Shown here in pieces: positions 31,408 through 38,906 of a DNA stretch of 41,484 bases; within the stretch, counting starts at the first letter, position 1, and each line of letters starts with the position of its first letter. This DNA is from Schlesneria paludicola DSM 18645 (GTDB lineage: Bacteria > Planctomycetota > Planctomycetia > Planctomycetales > Planctomycetaceae): contig CAMAYU010000029.1 in the NCBI GenBank assembly GCA_945862235.1, forward strand, positions 1 through 41,484, read 5' to 3'. The notes beneath the pieces are model-generated. The model did not search any database, was not told the DNA's origin, and was given only the letters and a program-made list of their open reading frames with translations. The translations under genes were made by a program, and so were the position numbers.

Positions 31408-31618
31408 GTCAATTGAAAAAGGCGATGGCCCTGAACAGCGCTCGGCGGCCAATGCTCTCACACCGAATTGAAATGCCGAGTTCGGCACCGGATACTCCCG
31501 CCCCTCGTGAAATGCTTCTCCAGCCAATTTCTAGTTGGCATTCGTTCTACGGAATTCAGCGTGAGTTCGGCGAATCGAGAGTGGCTGGGAAGCGACAACA
31601 CAACAACCAGGAACCCCG

Positions 31619-32626
31619 ATGATGAAGAACTGTTGGCTTTCGATTGTGACCGTGCTTGGACTCGCGCTGCCGGTGTTTGCGGCGGAGAAGGTTCCGCCGG
31701 TGCGGATGGGTTGTGGGATCATGACCTTCGACACGGTTCCCGGATGGGGGCTGGGCGAGGACGGGAAGTCGGTTCTCGGTTCGACTCACGGTGGCGTCGT
31801 CGTTGATAAGGCGGGCAGTGTCTACACCACGTCCAGCATGGGAATCTTTGTCTTCTCACCCGAAGGCAAGGTCATCCGAAGATTTCTGGGTGACAAGTAT
31901 TCGAACATCCACGACATCGAAATTCGCTCGGAGGGCGATACCGAGTTCCTGTACGGTGCCCGCAACGCGGCAGGCGAAGGACTCAAAATTCACTCCGAAA
32001 CCGGCGATGTCGTTCTGAAGCTTGGCATTCCCACGGAAGCCGAGTCCGGCCTGAAGTTGGCCAAGTGGAGTCCGACGGCGATCACGGTTGCTCCGAACGG
32101 CGACATCATTTTGGCCGACGGTTACGCCAGCAATCACATCTTTAAGTTCGACAAGGCCGGCAAGTACCTGATGCACTTTGGCGTCAAAGGGAATGGCCTC
32201 AAGGAATTCAGCACCGCGCACGGCATGACGTTGGACACACGCTACGACCCGCCGCGGCTGCTGGTCTGCGACCGCAACCACGCGCCCAAGGGGCGCTTGC
32301 TGCATTACACCCTTGACGGCCAATTCATCGACGAAGTCGTGACAGGCTTGGGCATGCCGACATCGGCTGCCGTTCAAGGGGATTACGTCTCTGTGCCGGA
32401 CTTGCACGGGCGAGTGGTCATTCTCGACAAGAGCAACACGATCATCGCGGTACTCGGCCACAACGCGGACTCGGCGACGCGAGTGAACCACAATGTCCCG
32501 CAAGACAAATGGATCGAAGGCATCTTTAACGGCACCCACGGTTCTTACTGGGATAAGGACGGCAACCTGTATGTTCAGGACTGGAACGTCTCGGGCCGCA
32601 TCATGAAATTGGTGCGAGTCAAGTAG
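31619..32626 (+). CDS. Exported NHL-repeat beta-propeller protein
   Basis: A 335-residue protein with a signal peptide (about 1-22, cleaved after FA in LALPVFAAE) and a six-bladed propeller pattern: HGGVVVDKAGSVYTTSSMGI, AITVAPNGDIILADGYASNH, HGMTLDTRYDPPRLLVCDRN, SAAVQGDYVSVPDLHGRVVI and HGSYWDKDGNLYVQDWNVSG. It resembles the NHL/SMP-30/peptidyl-alpha-hydroxyglycine-lyase superfamily. The ligand is unknown; a periplasmic binding or lyase role is inference. The ATG at 31619 has AGGA upstream. It sits between two DUF1592-type cytochrome genes. Confidence 0.82.
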   Translation: MMKNCWLSIVTVLGLALPVFAAEKVPPVRMGCGIMTFDTVPGWGLGEDGKSVLGSTHGGVVVDKAGSVYTTSSMGIFVFSPEGKVIRRFLGDKYSNIHDIEIRSEGDTEFLYGARNAAGEGLKIHSETGDVVLKLGIPTEAESGLKLAKWSPTAITVAPNGDIILADGYASNHIFKFDKAGKYLMHFGVKGNGLKEFSTAHGMTLDTRYDPPRLLVCDRNHAPKGRLLHYTLDGQFIDEVVTGLGMPTSAAVQGDYVSVPDLHGRVVILDKSNTIIAVLGHNADSATRVNHNVPQDKWIEGIFNGTHGSYWDKDGNLYVQDWNVSGRIMKLVRVK

Positions 32627-32646
32627 CCGCGCGGGTCCGCCTTTGG

Positions 32647-32742
32647 AGCCTGTTGAAAACGTAGAGTAGGCGGCTCGCCTGCTCGCACCTTTAGTTGGAA
32701 AACACAGGCGAGCCGCCTGTGCTACGGGTTCTTCAACAGGCT
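32647..32742. repeat. Palindromic element, family E (copy 1)
   Basis: Outer arms AGCCTGTTGAAAACGTAG and CTTCAACAGGCT, inner arms AGTAGGCGGCTCGCC and GGCGAGCCGCCTGTG. A second copy, inverted, lies at 36362-36463. Confidence 0.93.
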
Positions 32743-32746
32743 GATA

Positions 32747-32858
32747 GCAGCCTGTCGAAGAAATCGTGGAGCACGATTTCCTCGTGCTCATTCCCCCCCC
32801 CGCCCCCAAGAAATTCAGTCACTTTGGAAACGTGCCCCCACGTTTTCAACAGGCTGCT
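32747..32858. repeat. Second element with shared terminal inverted repeats
   Basis: Ends AGCAGCCTGTCGAA and TTTTCAACAGGCTGCT are inverted copies like those of family E, but the interior is different: it holds the hairpin AAATCGTG-gag-CACGATTT (32761-32779) and a run of nine C then G and five C. Possibly a non-autonomous relative using the same ends. Confidence 0.7.
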
Positions 32859-32927
32859 CACCACACGCTCCCCTCCCAACAGACTCCGCGTGGGGTCTGT
32901 CGGCATCCACCCTGACGAGGCCCGTTC

Positions 32928-35900
32928 ATGCCCTCCCGCTCTTGTGCCTCGCTCCGACTCTCGCTTGTTGGGCTGCTGATGTTGTTGTTTGGAGGGTTTC
33001 GTGCCGTTGCGGCGGAGCCGTTTCGGGACACGGTGCTGCCGTTCGTGAAGACGTACTGCATTGAGTGTCACAACCCTAAAACGACCGAAGGGGAGTTGGA
33101 TCTGACTCGGTACTCGACGGCCGAGTCTGTGGCGAAGGACTATCGGAAGTGGGAACACGTCGTCACGTTCGTCACCAAAGAAGAGATGCCGCCGCCCGAT
33201 GCCAAGCAACCGACTCCCGCCGAACGAACTGAGGTCTTGGGTGTGCTGGGGAAGTTGATGTTGCAGGAGGCTCGCAAGACGGCGGGTGATCCCGGTGTGG
33301 TGCTGCCGCGGCGGCTGAGCAATGCCGAGTACAACAATGCGATTCGCGATCTGACCGGCATCGACATCCGGCCGGCGGATTCGTTCCCGATCGACCCAGC
33401 CTCGGGCGAGGGATTCAGCAATACCGGCGAAGCGTTGGTGATGTCTCCCAACTTGTTCAAGAAGTACTACGCCGCCGCGCAGCATGTCGCCGATCATGTG
33501 CTGCTCACGCCGACACGTCTGGAGTTCGCTCCGCATCCCGTCGTCACGTTCGCCGACCAGAAGAAGCTCACCGAGCAAGCCATCCTTCAGTTCTATGAGC
33601 GGCACAGGGTTGACTACTCGATTTATCTCACCGCCGCATGGTCGTTCCGGCATCGGCCTGCCGACCGCCAGGCAACGACGATTGAAGACTGGGCGATCGA
33701 ACAGCAGCTCAGCCCGAAGTACCTGCGGTCCTTGTGGGAGATGCTGAATGCCGAATCCTCCGACGACAAGTTCTGGATGAGTTGGCTGCGTCAGCGCTGG
33801 AATGCGTTGCCCCAGGATGCGAAGAACGAAGCGGCCATCCGCGCACTGGCGAGCGACATCCGCCGGTTGAGTACTCAGCTTTGCTCGCCGGAGACAGAAG
33901 CGATCGTCTCCCACGCGGGCAACGCGCCGGTGCAACACATCGATCGGCGCAAAAAGACGGCGGCGGCTCGCGACACATTTAATCCTGCCGCCGTCACGGA
34001 CAGTCGGCGACTGCATGTCGAGGTCGCCAACACCGCTGATAAGCCGGTGACGATCTTCGTGCGAATCACTGCGGCGGATAATGCGACTGACGACGGCTAC
34101 GTCATCCTCAAAGGAATCAACTTCAGTGCGTCGGCAGAGGCTCAGTACAAGCCCAATGACTCGACGAAGAATCTGTCATTGCGGACGCTTTTGGCCGAGC
34201 ATGCACCGGAGGAATTGAAACGGCTCAACTGGGGCACGCATCCACTGGGACAGACCGTTGATGCCGATAGCTTGGTGTTCAAGATTCCGTCGAGTGTGAC
34301 CATCGAAGTTCCGGCCAAAGTGTTTGGGGAAGCTCGGCACCAGCACGTCTTCGCCGAGGTTGCTCTTGATCGAGCGAACTCGAAAGCGGGTCTCGCAAAT
34401 GTCGAGCTGCTCGAAGACTCCCGTAGCCGAAGTCTCACGACTTCGGCTACGTCTCTGCCGCTCATCAATCCGGAGCATACGATCGCGAAGGATTTCGCAG
34501 CCTCCGGCGAAGCGTTCTGCAAGCTGTTTCCCAACCGGTTCTTTTTCGCCGACGACACGCGCGGTCTCTCAGCGGGCTTTCATCTCATTGAAGGCTTCTT
34601 CCGCGACGATCAACCGCTCTGCAAGTTGGTACTCAGCGAGGCCGAGAATCGCGAGTTAGATCGACTCTGGGACGAGCTGTACTTTGTCACCGGGGTCACC
34701 GAGAAGATGCTGCGCGGCTTCGTCTTCTTCGAACGTTCCGAGCGAAACTTCATGAAGCACCCGGATTTCGACTCCATCAAAGAGGAAGACCCGGAACTCA
34801 CGACAGAAGCGACGTTGAATCGCTTCGAGCAGATTTATCTCACGCAGTCGGGAGTGAAAGGTTCGGCGGAAGAGATCGAACACCATCCCGTTCACACCTT
34901 CTTCGACGAGTTCCGCCAAGGGCTGAAGCGTCGGGCCGCTCAATGGCAGGCGGCCGTTCCGGCGTACCAGCGACGGCTGCATGAGTTCGCGCAGGCGGCG
35001 TATCGACGGCCGCTGACGCAGGTCGAGCAGCAGAAGCTCATGCAGTTCTTCAACGACACGCTCGTGGCGGATGCGGCCAGCATCCGAGCTGACGCTGGCA
35101 GCGTCAGCCACGCGATCCAGCCGACATCGTTGGGCATCGAGCAAGCGGTGCGAGCGACCGTCGTGCGCATCTTGGTCTCGCCGCACTTTTGTTATCTCGC
35201 CGATGCGGTGCCGGCGGGAAACGGCTTCAAGCCGCTGCCCGATTTGGCGCTCGCGTCGCGACTCAGTTTCTTCTTGTGGTCGTCGGTCCCGGATGCCGAA
35301 TTGCTGACGCTGGCCGAGGCCGGTCAATTGAACAACGAGGCCACGCTGAAGGCTCAGACTCGTCGTATGTTGCAAGACCCGAAGGTCAGCGGCTTCGCGT
35401 TAGAGTTCTTCGGCCAATGGTTGAACTACCGCGACTTCCGACAAGCCGAGGCCGTGAACCGCTCGGTCTTCCCGGCCTTCGACGATCCGTTGAAGCAGGC
35501 CATGTTCGAGGAGCCGACTCGATTCGTGACGCACGTTCTGCAGCACGACCTGCCCGTCACCGAGTTGCTGCGGAGCGACACGACCTTCGTCAACAAGCGG
35601 CTGGCTCAGCATTACGGCCTGCCGTTTGACGGCCCCGACGAGTGGCGACTGACAACCGGGTTGCATCAGCGGGGTCGCGGCGGGTTACTCGGCATGGCGG
35701 TGTTCCTGACGAAGAACTCGCAGCCGCAACGGACCAGCCCCGTGAAGCGCGGCTTTTGGGTCGTTCACAAATTGCTCGGCGAACACATCCCACCGCCGCC
35801 GCCCGATGTCGCGGTGTTGCCCGCCAAAGAGACTGACACGGACGGCAAGACGATGCGACAGTTGCTGGCGGCTCACACCGAAGACATCAAGTGTGCTCGT

Positions 35901-36269
35901 TGCCATGTCCGGTTCGATCCGATCGGACTCGCAATGGAAGGTTTCGATTCCATCGGCCGCAGCCGAAGCAAAGACCTCGCGGGCCGAGTGATCGATAACG
36001 TGGTCCAACTCCCGTCCGGCGGGCAAGCTCAGGGTGTGTCTGAGTTCTCCGACTACCTAGCGAAGCATCGCCGTTCGGACTTCACGAAGACGCTGAACCG
36101 CAAACTACTGGGCTTTGCGTTGGGCCGCTCGTTGCAACTCTCCGATCTGGTTTTGTTGGAGAAAATGGAAGCGACACTCCTAGAAACCGATGATCGTTGT
36201 ATGCCTCTGTTCGAAGCCGTGGTTACCAGCCCGGTCTTCCGTAACCAACGCTGCCGTGATGCCCAATGA
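32928..36269 (+). CDS. DUF1587/1595/1592/1588/1585 planctomycete cytochrome protein 2 (long form)
   Basis: A 1113-residue exported protein. The ATG has GAGG seven bases upstream, and a signal peptide covers about 1-29. A cytochrome c-like segment with CIECH (about residue 44-48) is followed by DUF1587 (RRLSNAEYNNAIRDLTGIDI), then an unusually long middle of about 450 residues of unknown fold, DUF1595 (AAYRRPLTQVEQQKL), DUF1592 (LASRLSFFLWSSVPDAELLT), DUF1588 with CARCH, and DUF1585. The middle includes a 30-bp palindrome in frame (34422-34451) and a 21-bp one (35088-35108). It is about 250 residues longer than protein 1, so it is paralogous but not equivalent. Function unknown. Confidence 0.9.
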   Translation: MPSRSCASLRLSLVGLLMLLFGGFRAVAAEPFRDTVLPFVKTYCIECHNPKTTEGELDLTRYSTAESVAKDYRKWEHVVTFVTKEEMPPPDAKQPTPAERTEVLGVLGKLMLQEARKTAGDPGVVLPRRLSNAEYNNAIRDLTGIDIRPADSFPIDPASGEGFSNTGEALVMSPNLFKKYYAAAQHVADHVLLTPTRLEFAPHPVVTFADQKKLTEQAILQFYERHRVDYSIYLTAAWSFRHRPADRQATTIEDWAIEQQLSPKYLRSLWEMLNAESSDDKFWMSWLRQRWNALPQDAKNEAAIRALASDIRRLSTQLCSPETEAIVSHAGNAPVQHIDRRKKTAAARDTFNPAAVTDSRRLHVEVANTADKPVTIFVRITAADNATDDGYVILKGINFSASAEAQYKPNDSTKNLSLRTLLAEHAPEELKRLNWGTHPLGQTVDADSLVFKIPSSVTIEVPAKVFGEARHQHVFAEVALDRANSKAGLANVELLEDSRSRSLTTSATSLPLINPEHTIAKDFAASGEAFCKLFPNRFFFADDTRGLSAGFHLIEGFFRDDQPLCKLVLSEAENRELDRLWDELYFVTGVTEKMLRGFVFFERSERNFMKHPDFDSIKEEDPELTTEATLNRFEQIYLTQSGVKGSAEEIEHHPVHTFFDEFRQGLKRRAAQWQAAVPAYQRRLHEFAQAAYRRPLTQVEQQKLMQFFNDTLVADAASIRADAGSVSHAIQPTSLGIEQAVRATVVRILVSPHFCYLADAVPAGNGFKPLPDLALASRLSFFLWSSVPDAELLTLAEAGQLNNEATLKAQTRRMLQDPKVSGFALEFFGQWLNYRDFRQAEAVNRSVFPAFDDPLKQAMFEEPTRFVTHVLQHDLPVTELLRSDTTFVNKRLAQHYGLPFDGPDEWRLTTGLHQRGRGGLLGMAVFLTKNSQPQRTSPVKRGFWVVHKLLGEHIPPPPPDVAVLPAKETDTDGKTMRQLLAAHTEDIKCARCHVRFDPIGLAMEGFDSIGRSRSKDLAGRVIDNVVQLPSGGQAQGVSEFSDYLAKHRRSDFTKTLNRKLLGFALGRSLQLSDLVLLEKMEATLLETDDRCMPLFEAVVTSPVFRNQRCRDAQ
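34422..34451. repeat. Palindrome (family I) inside cytochrome gene 2
   Basis: CGTAGCCGAAGTC-tcac-GACTTCGGCTACG, perfect over 13 bases, translated in frame (RSRSLTTSATS) at about residues 498-508. Confidence 0.9.
35088..35108. repeat. Short palindrome inside cytochrome gene 2
   Basis: GCTGACGCT-ggc-AGCGTCAGC, perfect over nine bases, in a linker that reads IRADAGSVSHA. Confidence 0.6.
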
Positions 36270-36301
36270 GGGTTATCCGCCACTCCTGCTGAACAGGGGG
36301 C

Positions 36302-36335
36302 GTGAGCGGTACGGGGCTGGCGCCTTGCCGCTCAC
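36302..36335. repeat. Hairpin after cytochrome gene 2
   Basis: GTGAGCGG-18 bases-CCGCTCAC, 33 bp after the stop. It belongs to a common planctomycete repeat type and may act as a terminator, although no T-run follows. Confidence 0.55.
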
Positions 36336-36361
36336 CGGAAGTTGTTGCGTTCCCGTTCCTA

Positions 36362-36463
36362 ACAGCCTGTTGGAAAAAGTCGTAGCACAGGCGGCTCGCC
36401 TGTGTTTTCCAACTAGAAACGCGAGCAGGCGAGCCGCCTACTCTACGTTTTTCAACAGACTGC
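36362..36463. repeat. Palindromic element, family E (copy 2, inverted)
   Basis: Starts ACAGCCTGTTGGAAAAAGTC and ends TACGTTTTTCAACAGACTGC, with inner arms around GGCGGCTCGCC. It is the reverse complement of copy 1 at 32647-32742. Confidence 0.93.
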
Positions 36464-36593
36464 TAAACGCGGCGGAGCAGCCGGTTGCGTCCACTTTCCA
36501 CTCTCCCTGAAATGGCGACACTCGTTTTGAAATTCGCTCTGACCGTTTTGCAAACTCAAAAACACGGCGGTCCCGGGGTTTGAAAGCGGGGGC

Positions 36594-36622
36594 TTGCTGT
36601 ACAGAAATGCACCTCGCATAAT
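36594..36622 (+). promoter_or_regulatory. Candidate housekeeping promoter
   Basis: TTGCTG (36594-36599), a 17-base spacer and CATAAT (36617-36622). The -10 matches consensus in five of six positions, the -35 in three. It would give a leader of about 160 bases before the start at 36790, containing the hairpin at 36761-36782. Confidence 0.4.
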
Positions 36623-36760
36623 CGCGACGGGTCGCAATGAAGCAACCGAATGTCTGTACACGGTGGGTGGGCTTGCAGACTGTGATTCTCAACGCAGGGT
36701 GATACTGGACAATGCGAGAAGGGTTGAGGCTCCGGCAGAGGATCTGCCGCAGTTTGGAAG

Positions 36761-36782
36761 CCCCCACAACACTTTGTGGGGG
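36761..36782 (+). promoter_or_regulatory. Hairpin sequestering the ribosome-binding site
   Basis: CCCCCACA-ACACTT-TGTGGGGG forms a perfect 8-bp stem. Its right arm overlaps the purine-rich GGGGGA that serves as Shine-Dalgarno before the ATG at 36790. Opening of the stem would be needed for translation, as in RNA thermometers or ligand-responsive leaders; this role is inference. Confidence 0.55.
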
Positions 36783-36789
36783 ACGCAAA

Positions 36790-38448
36790 ATGGCCAGCTT
36801 GGTTGTGATGGGGCCACCGGCGCGCGGGGCCAGATACGTGTTGCCCGTGGCGCGCGGACTGGTGATTGGACGATCCGGCTTCTGTGACATCGTTCTTAAC
36901 AAACGATCCCTCTCCCGCGAACACGCGCGCGTCTTTGAACTCAACGGCCAGTATTTCATCGTCGATATGGGGAGCGTCAACGGGACCTCCGTCAACGGGC
37001 GGCCGGTTCGCGAGCCGACGCTGCTCAAGGACGGAGACCGAGTCAATCTGCACGATGTGCCGCTGACCTTTTGCGCTCTCGACAATGGCAAGCCGGGATC
37101 GAGCGGCGAGATGGCGGCATCCAACGGCCAACTCGACAACTCCGGGGGCGAACTGGCCAACACCAAAATCAGTTCGTTGAATTCGCACACGGTTGACGGA
37201 ACCTCGGACGGCAGGCTGAAAAAGCAATTGAACAGTCTGTTGGTGATCGCTCATCGGCTGGGCAGTCATCTCTCTGTGGACGAGATTCTCCCGAAGGTAC
37301 TGGACGCTCTGTTTCAAGCATTTCCACAGGCCACCAATGGTGAGATTCTGTTGCTCGACGGATGCGGTGCATTGATTCCGCGTGCCAGCAAACACGGGCG
37401 AGACGGAGACAGCGCCTTGCTGACCGCCGTTCCCATCAATTTGCCACTCACGCAGAAGGCGATCGAAGCGTGCCGAGGACTGATTGAACACCACGGCGAC
37501 ATCGATGGCCGGTCCGCACTGGAAGACCGCTTCAGCTCGATGATGTGCATACCGATCGTGGGATCTGGGCGAAACGTACTCGGGGTGATCGTGCTTGAGA
37601 CGGACGAACCTGCTGGCCGATTCGTGGACGAGGATCTGCAACTCGTCGAGGGTGTGGCTGTGATGACCGCACAGGCCATCGGCTATTCCCGTGCCCACGA
37701 TCTGATCCTCGAAAACGAACGGCACCGGCAGCAGTTGGAAATGGCGCGAGACATTCAAATCCGCATGTTGCCCAGTGCGCGTCCCGCAGTAGCCGGTTAT
37801 GCGTTCGGCGACTATTACCGGGCGGCGCGTACGGTGGGCGGCGATTGGTACACGTACCGAAGCACATCCAACGGATGCGTGGTAATCGCGGTGGCGGACG
37901 CTGCGGGCAAGGGGTTGCCGGCAGCATTGAAAATCGTCGATTTTGCTTCCGAATTGCGGCACTGCCTCGAATCGACCGCATCGCTCAAGAAGGCCATGTC
38001 CCGGCTGAATCAGTTCGTGTGCGAACTCGATGAGGGCTTCATCACGTTCTGCGTCGCCGTGCTTGATCCGCGCGAACATCGCCTGAGCATCGCCAATGCG
38101 GGACATCCCGCGCCGCTCAGGCGTCGAGCCGACGGAGTAGTCGAGGCACAGGGAGCCGAGCGATCGGGGCTGCCGTTCGGGGTGGATCCACTCGAGGAAT
38201 ATCACCCGTTCTCGCTGATGCTGAGTCCCGGCGACGAGATCGTGCTTTATACTGACGGCGTCAACGAGGCGATGAACCGAAAGAATGAACTGTTCGGCAC
38301 CGCGAGGCTGTGCGATGTCCTCGCGGCTCCCGCACGGGAACTGGAAACGCGAGTCCGAGCCATCATCGATCATGTCGAACAGTTTTGCGGCGGCCGCAGT
38401 TCCAGCGACGACACCTGCATCGTGGCCCTCTCACGCCTCCTGACCTGA
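36790..38448 (+). CDS. FHA-GAF-PP2C (SpoIIE/RsbU-type) phosphatase
   Basis: A 552-residue signalling protein. The ATG at 36790 follows GGGGGACGCAAA; the frame upstream to 36712 is not used. The FHA domain (about 15-95) has GRSGFCDIVLNKRSLSREHA and DMGSVNGTSVNG. A GAF-like sensor (about 155-305) is followed by a coiled linker (LENERHRQQLEMARDIQIRM) and a PP2C-type phosphatase (about 325-552) with VGGDWYTY, VADAAGKGLPAAL, NAGHPAPLRR, LYTDGVNEA and SSDDTC. The usual second Asp after GGDWY is Thr, but other metal-binding acids remain. Such proteins dephosphorylate anti-sigma-antagonists or similar; the partner is not in the window. A cytosolic regulator linked to Ser/Thr phosphorylation is likely. 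Confidence 0.93.
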   Translation: MASLVVMGPPARGARYVLPVARGLVIGRSGFCDIVLNKRSLSREHARVFELNGQYFIVDMGSVNGTSVNGRPVREPTLLKDGDRVNLHDVPLTFCALDNGKPGSSGEMAASNGQLDNSGGELANTKISSLNSHTVDGTSDGRLKKQLNSLLVIAHRLGSHLSVDEILPKVLDALFQAFPQATNGEILLLDGCGALIPRASKHGRDGDSALLTAVPINLPLTQKAIEACRGLIEHHGDIDGRSALEDRFSSMMCIPIVGSGRNVLGVIVLETDEPAGRFVDEDLQLVEGVAVMTAQAIGYSRAHDLILENERHRQQLEMARDIQIRMLPSARPAVAGYAFGDYYRAARTVGGDWYTYRSTSNGCVVIAVADAAGKGLPAALKIVDFASELRHCLESTASLKKAMSRLNQFVCELDEGFITFCVAVLDPREHRLSIANAGHPAPLRRRADGVVEAQGAERSGLPFGVDPLEEYHPFSLMLSPGDEIVLYTDGVNEAMNRKNELFGTARLCDVLAAPARELETRVRAIIDHVEQFCGGRSSSDDTCIVALSRLLT

Positions 38449-38487
38449 CTGAAATTATCCTGCACGCGGGTGAGGAACGCACATTTC

Positions 38488-38550
38488 ACAGCAACCCGAA
38501 GCGTAAGCGAGGATGTGGGTGGCGTCCTCGCTTACACTTCGGGTTGCTGT
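38488..38550. repeat. Palindromic element, family D (copy 5, short)
   Basis: ACAGCAACCCGAAGCGTAAG pairs with CTTACACTTCGGGTTGCTGT around a short loop. It is the smallest copy of the family and lacks the outer arms. Confidence 0.9.
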
Positions 38551-38601
38551 CCGCTTCAGCCGCGTGCTGTAAGGCAAGCGGCAAGAGTTTGCGTACGCGA
38601 A

Positions 38602-38676
38602 ACGTAGGATGGACGCCTCGTCCGCCCGGTTCTTCTGGGCAAGCTTGAGCGGACGGACGGGGCGTCGATCCTACGG
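38602..38676. repeat. Palindromic element, family F
   Basis: CGTAGGATGGACGCCTCGTC and GGACGGGGCGTCGATCCTACG form the arms. The outer CGTAGG/CCTACG resembles that of family B, but the interior is different. Confidence 0.88.
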
Positions 38677-38906
38677 GTAAACCATTTCCTGCGGCTCGCC
38701 TAAAACGGGGCCATCACGATCCGCGCGAAACATCATTCGAGCGGTTCGGACTGAGCCCCCCTTTCGCGGAGCAAAAGGCGACAAACCGCGAGGCCACGCT
38801 TGAACAGGTTCTTACCGCCCCCGACCTACCAGCGTCTCAATGTTGTCCGCGCGAGGTATCAATCAACGCCGAACAATTTCTCCGGTTGCTCAGCTCGACA
38901 TGGGTG

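Larger units (their letters stand above)
31064..31618. other. Divergent intergenic region with repeats
   Basis: 555 bp between cytochrome gene 1 (minus) and the NHL gene (plus). It holds a hairpin (31221-31255) and family C copy 2 (31313-31407), and GCCAA...TTGGC at 31523-31539 close to the NHL gene. No gene is recognisable. Confidence 0.7.
32627..32927. other. Intergenic region made of two palindromic elements
   Basis: The 301-bp gap between the NHL gene and cytochrome gene 2 is almost entirely repeat (32647-32742 and 32747-32858). No gene is seen. Confidence 0.8.
36270..36789. other. Upstream region of the FHA-GAF-phosphatase gene
   Basis: 520 bp without a recognisable gene. It holds a hairpin (36302-36335), family E copy 2 (36362-36463), a promoter candidate (36594-36622) and the hairpin at 36761-36782 before the start codon. 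Confidence 0.75.
38449..38906. other. Intergenic region with palindromic elements
   Basis: 458 bp holding family D copy 5 (38488-38550), family F (38602-38676) and a short hairpin near 38760. No gene is recognisable. Confidence 0.7.

Noticed and set aside
32733..34016. 427-codon minus-strand frame over the start of cytochrome gene 2
   Set aside because: Antisense of a gene with signal peptide, CIECH haem site and DUF1587; its 3' end runs into repeats and shows no motif.
36556..38373. 605-codon open frame on the minus strand opposite the FHA-GAF-phosphatase gene
   Set aside because: It mirrors a gene with clear FHA, GAF and PP2C motifs; its own translation has no recognisable domain and is rich in His/Arg as expected of an antisense frame of GC-rich DNA.
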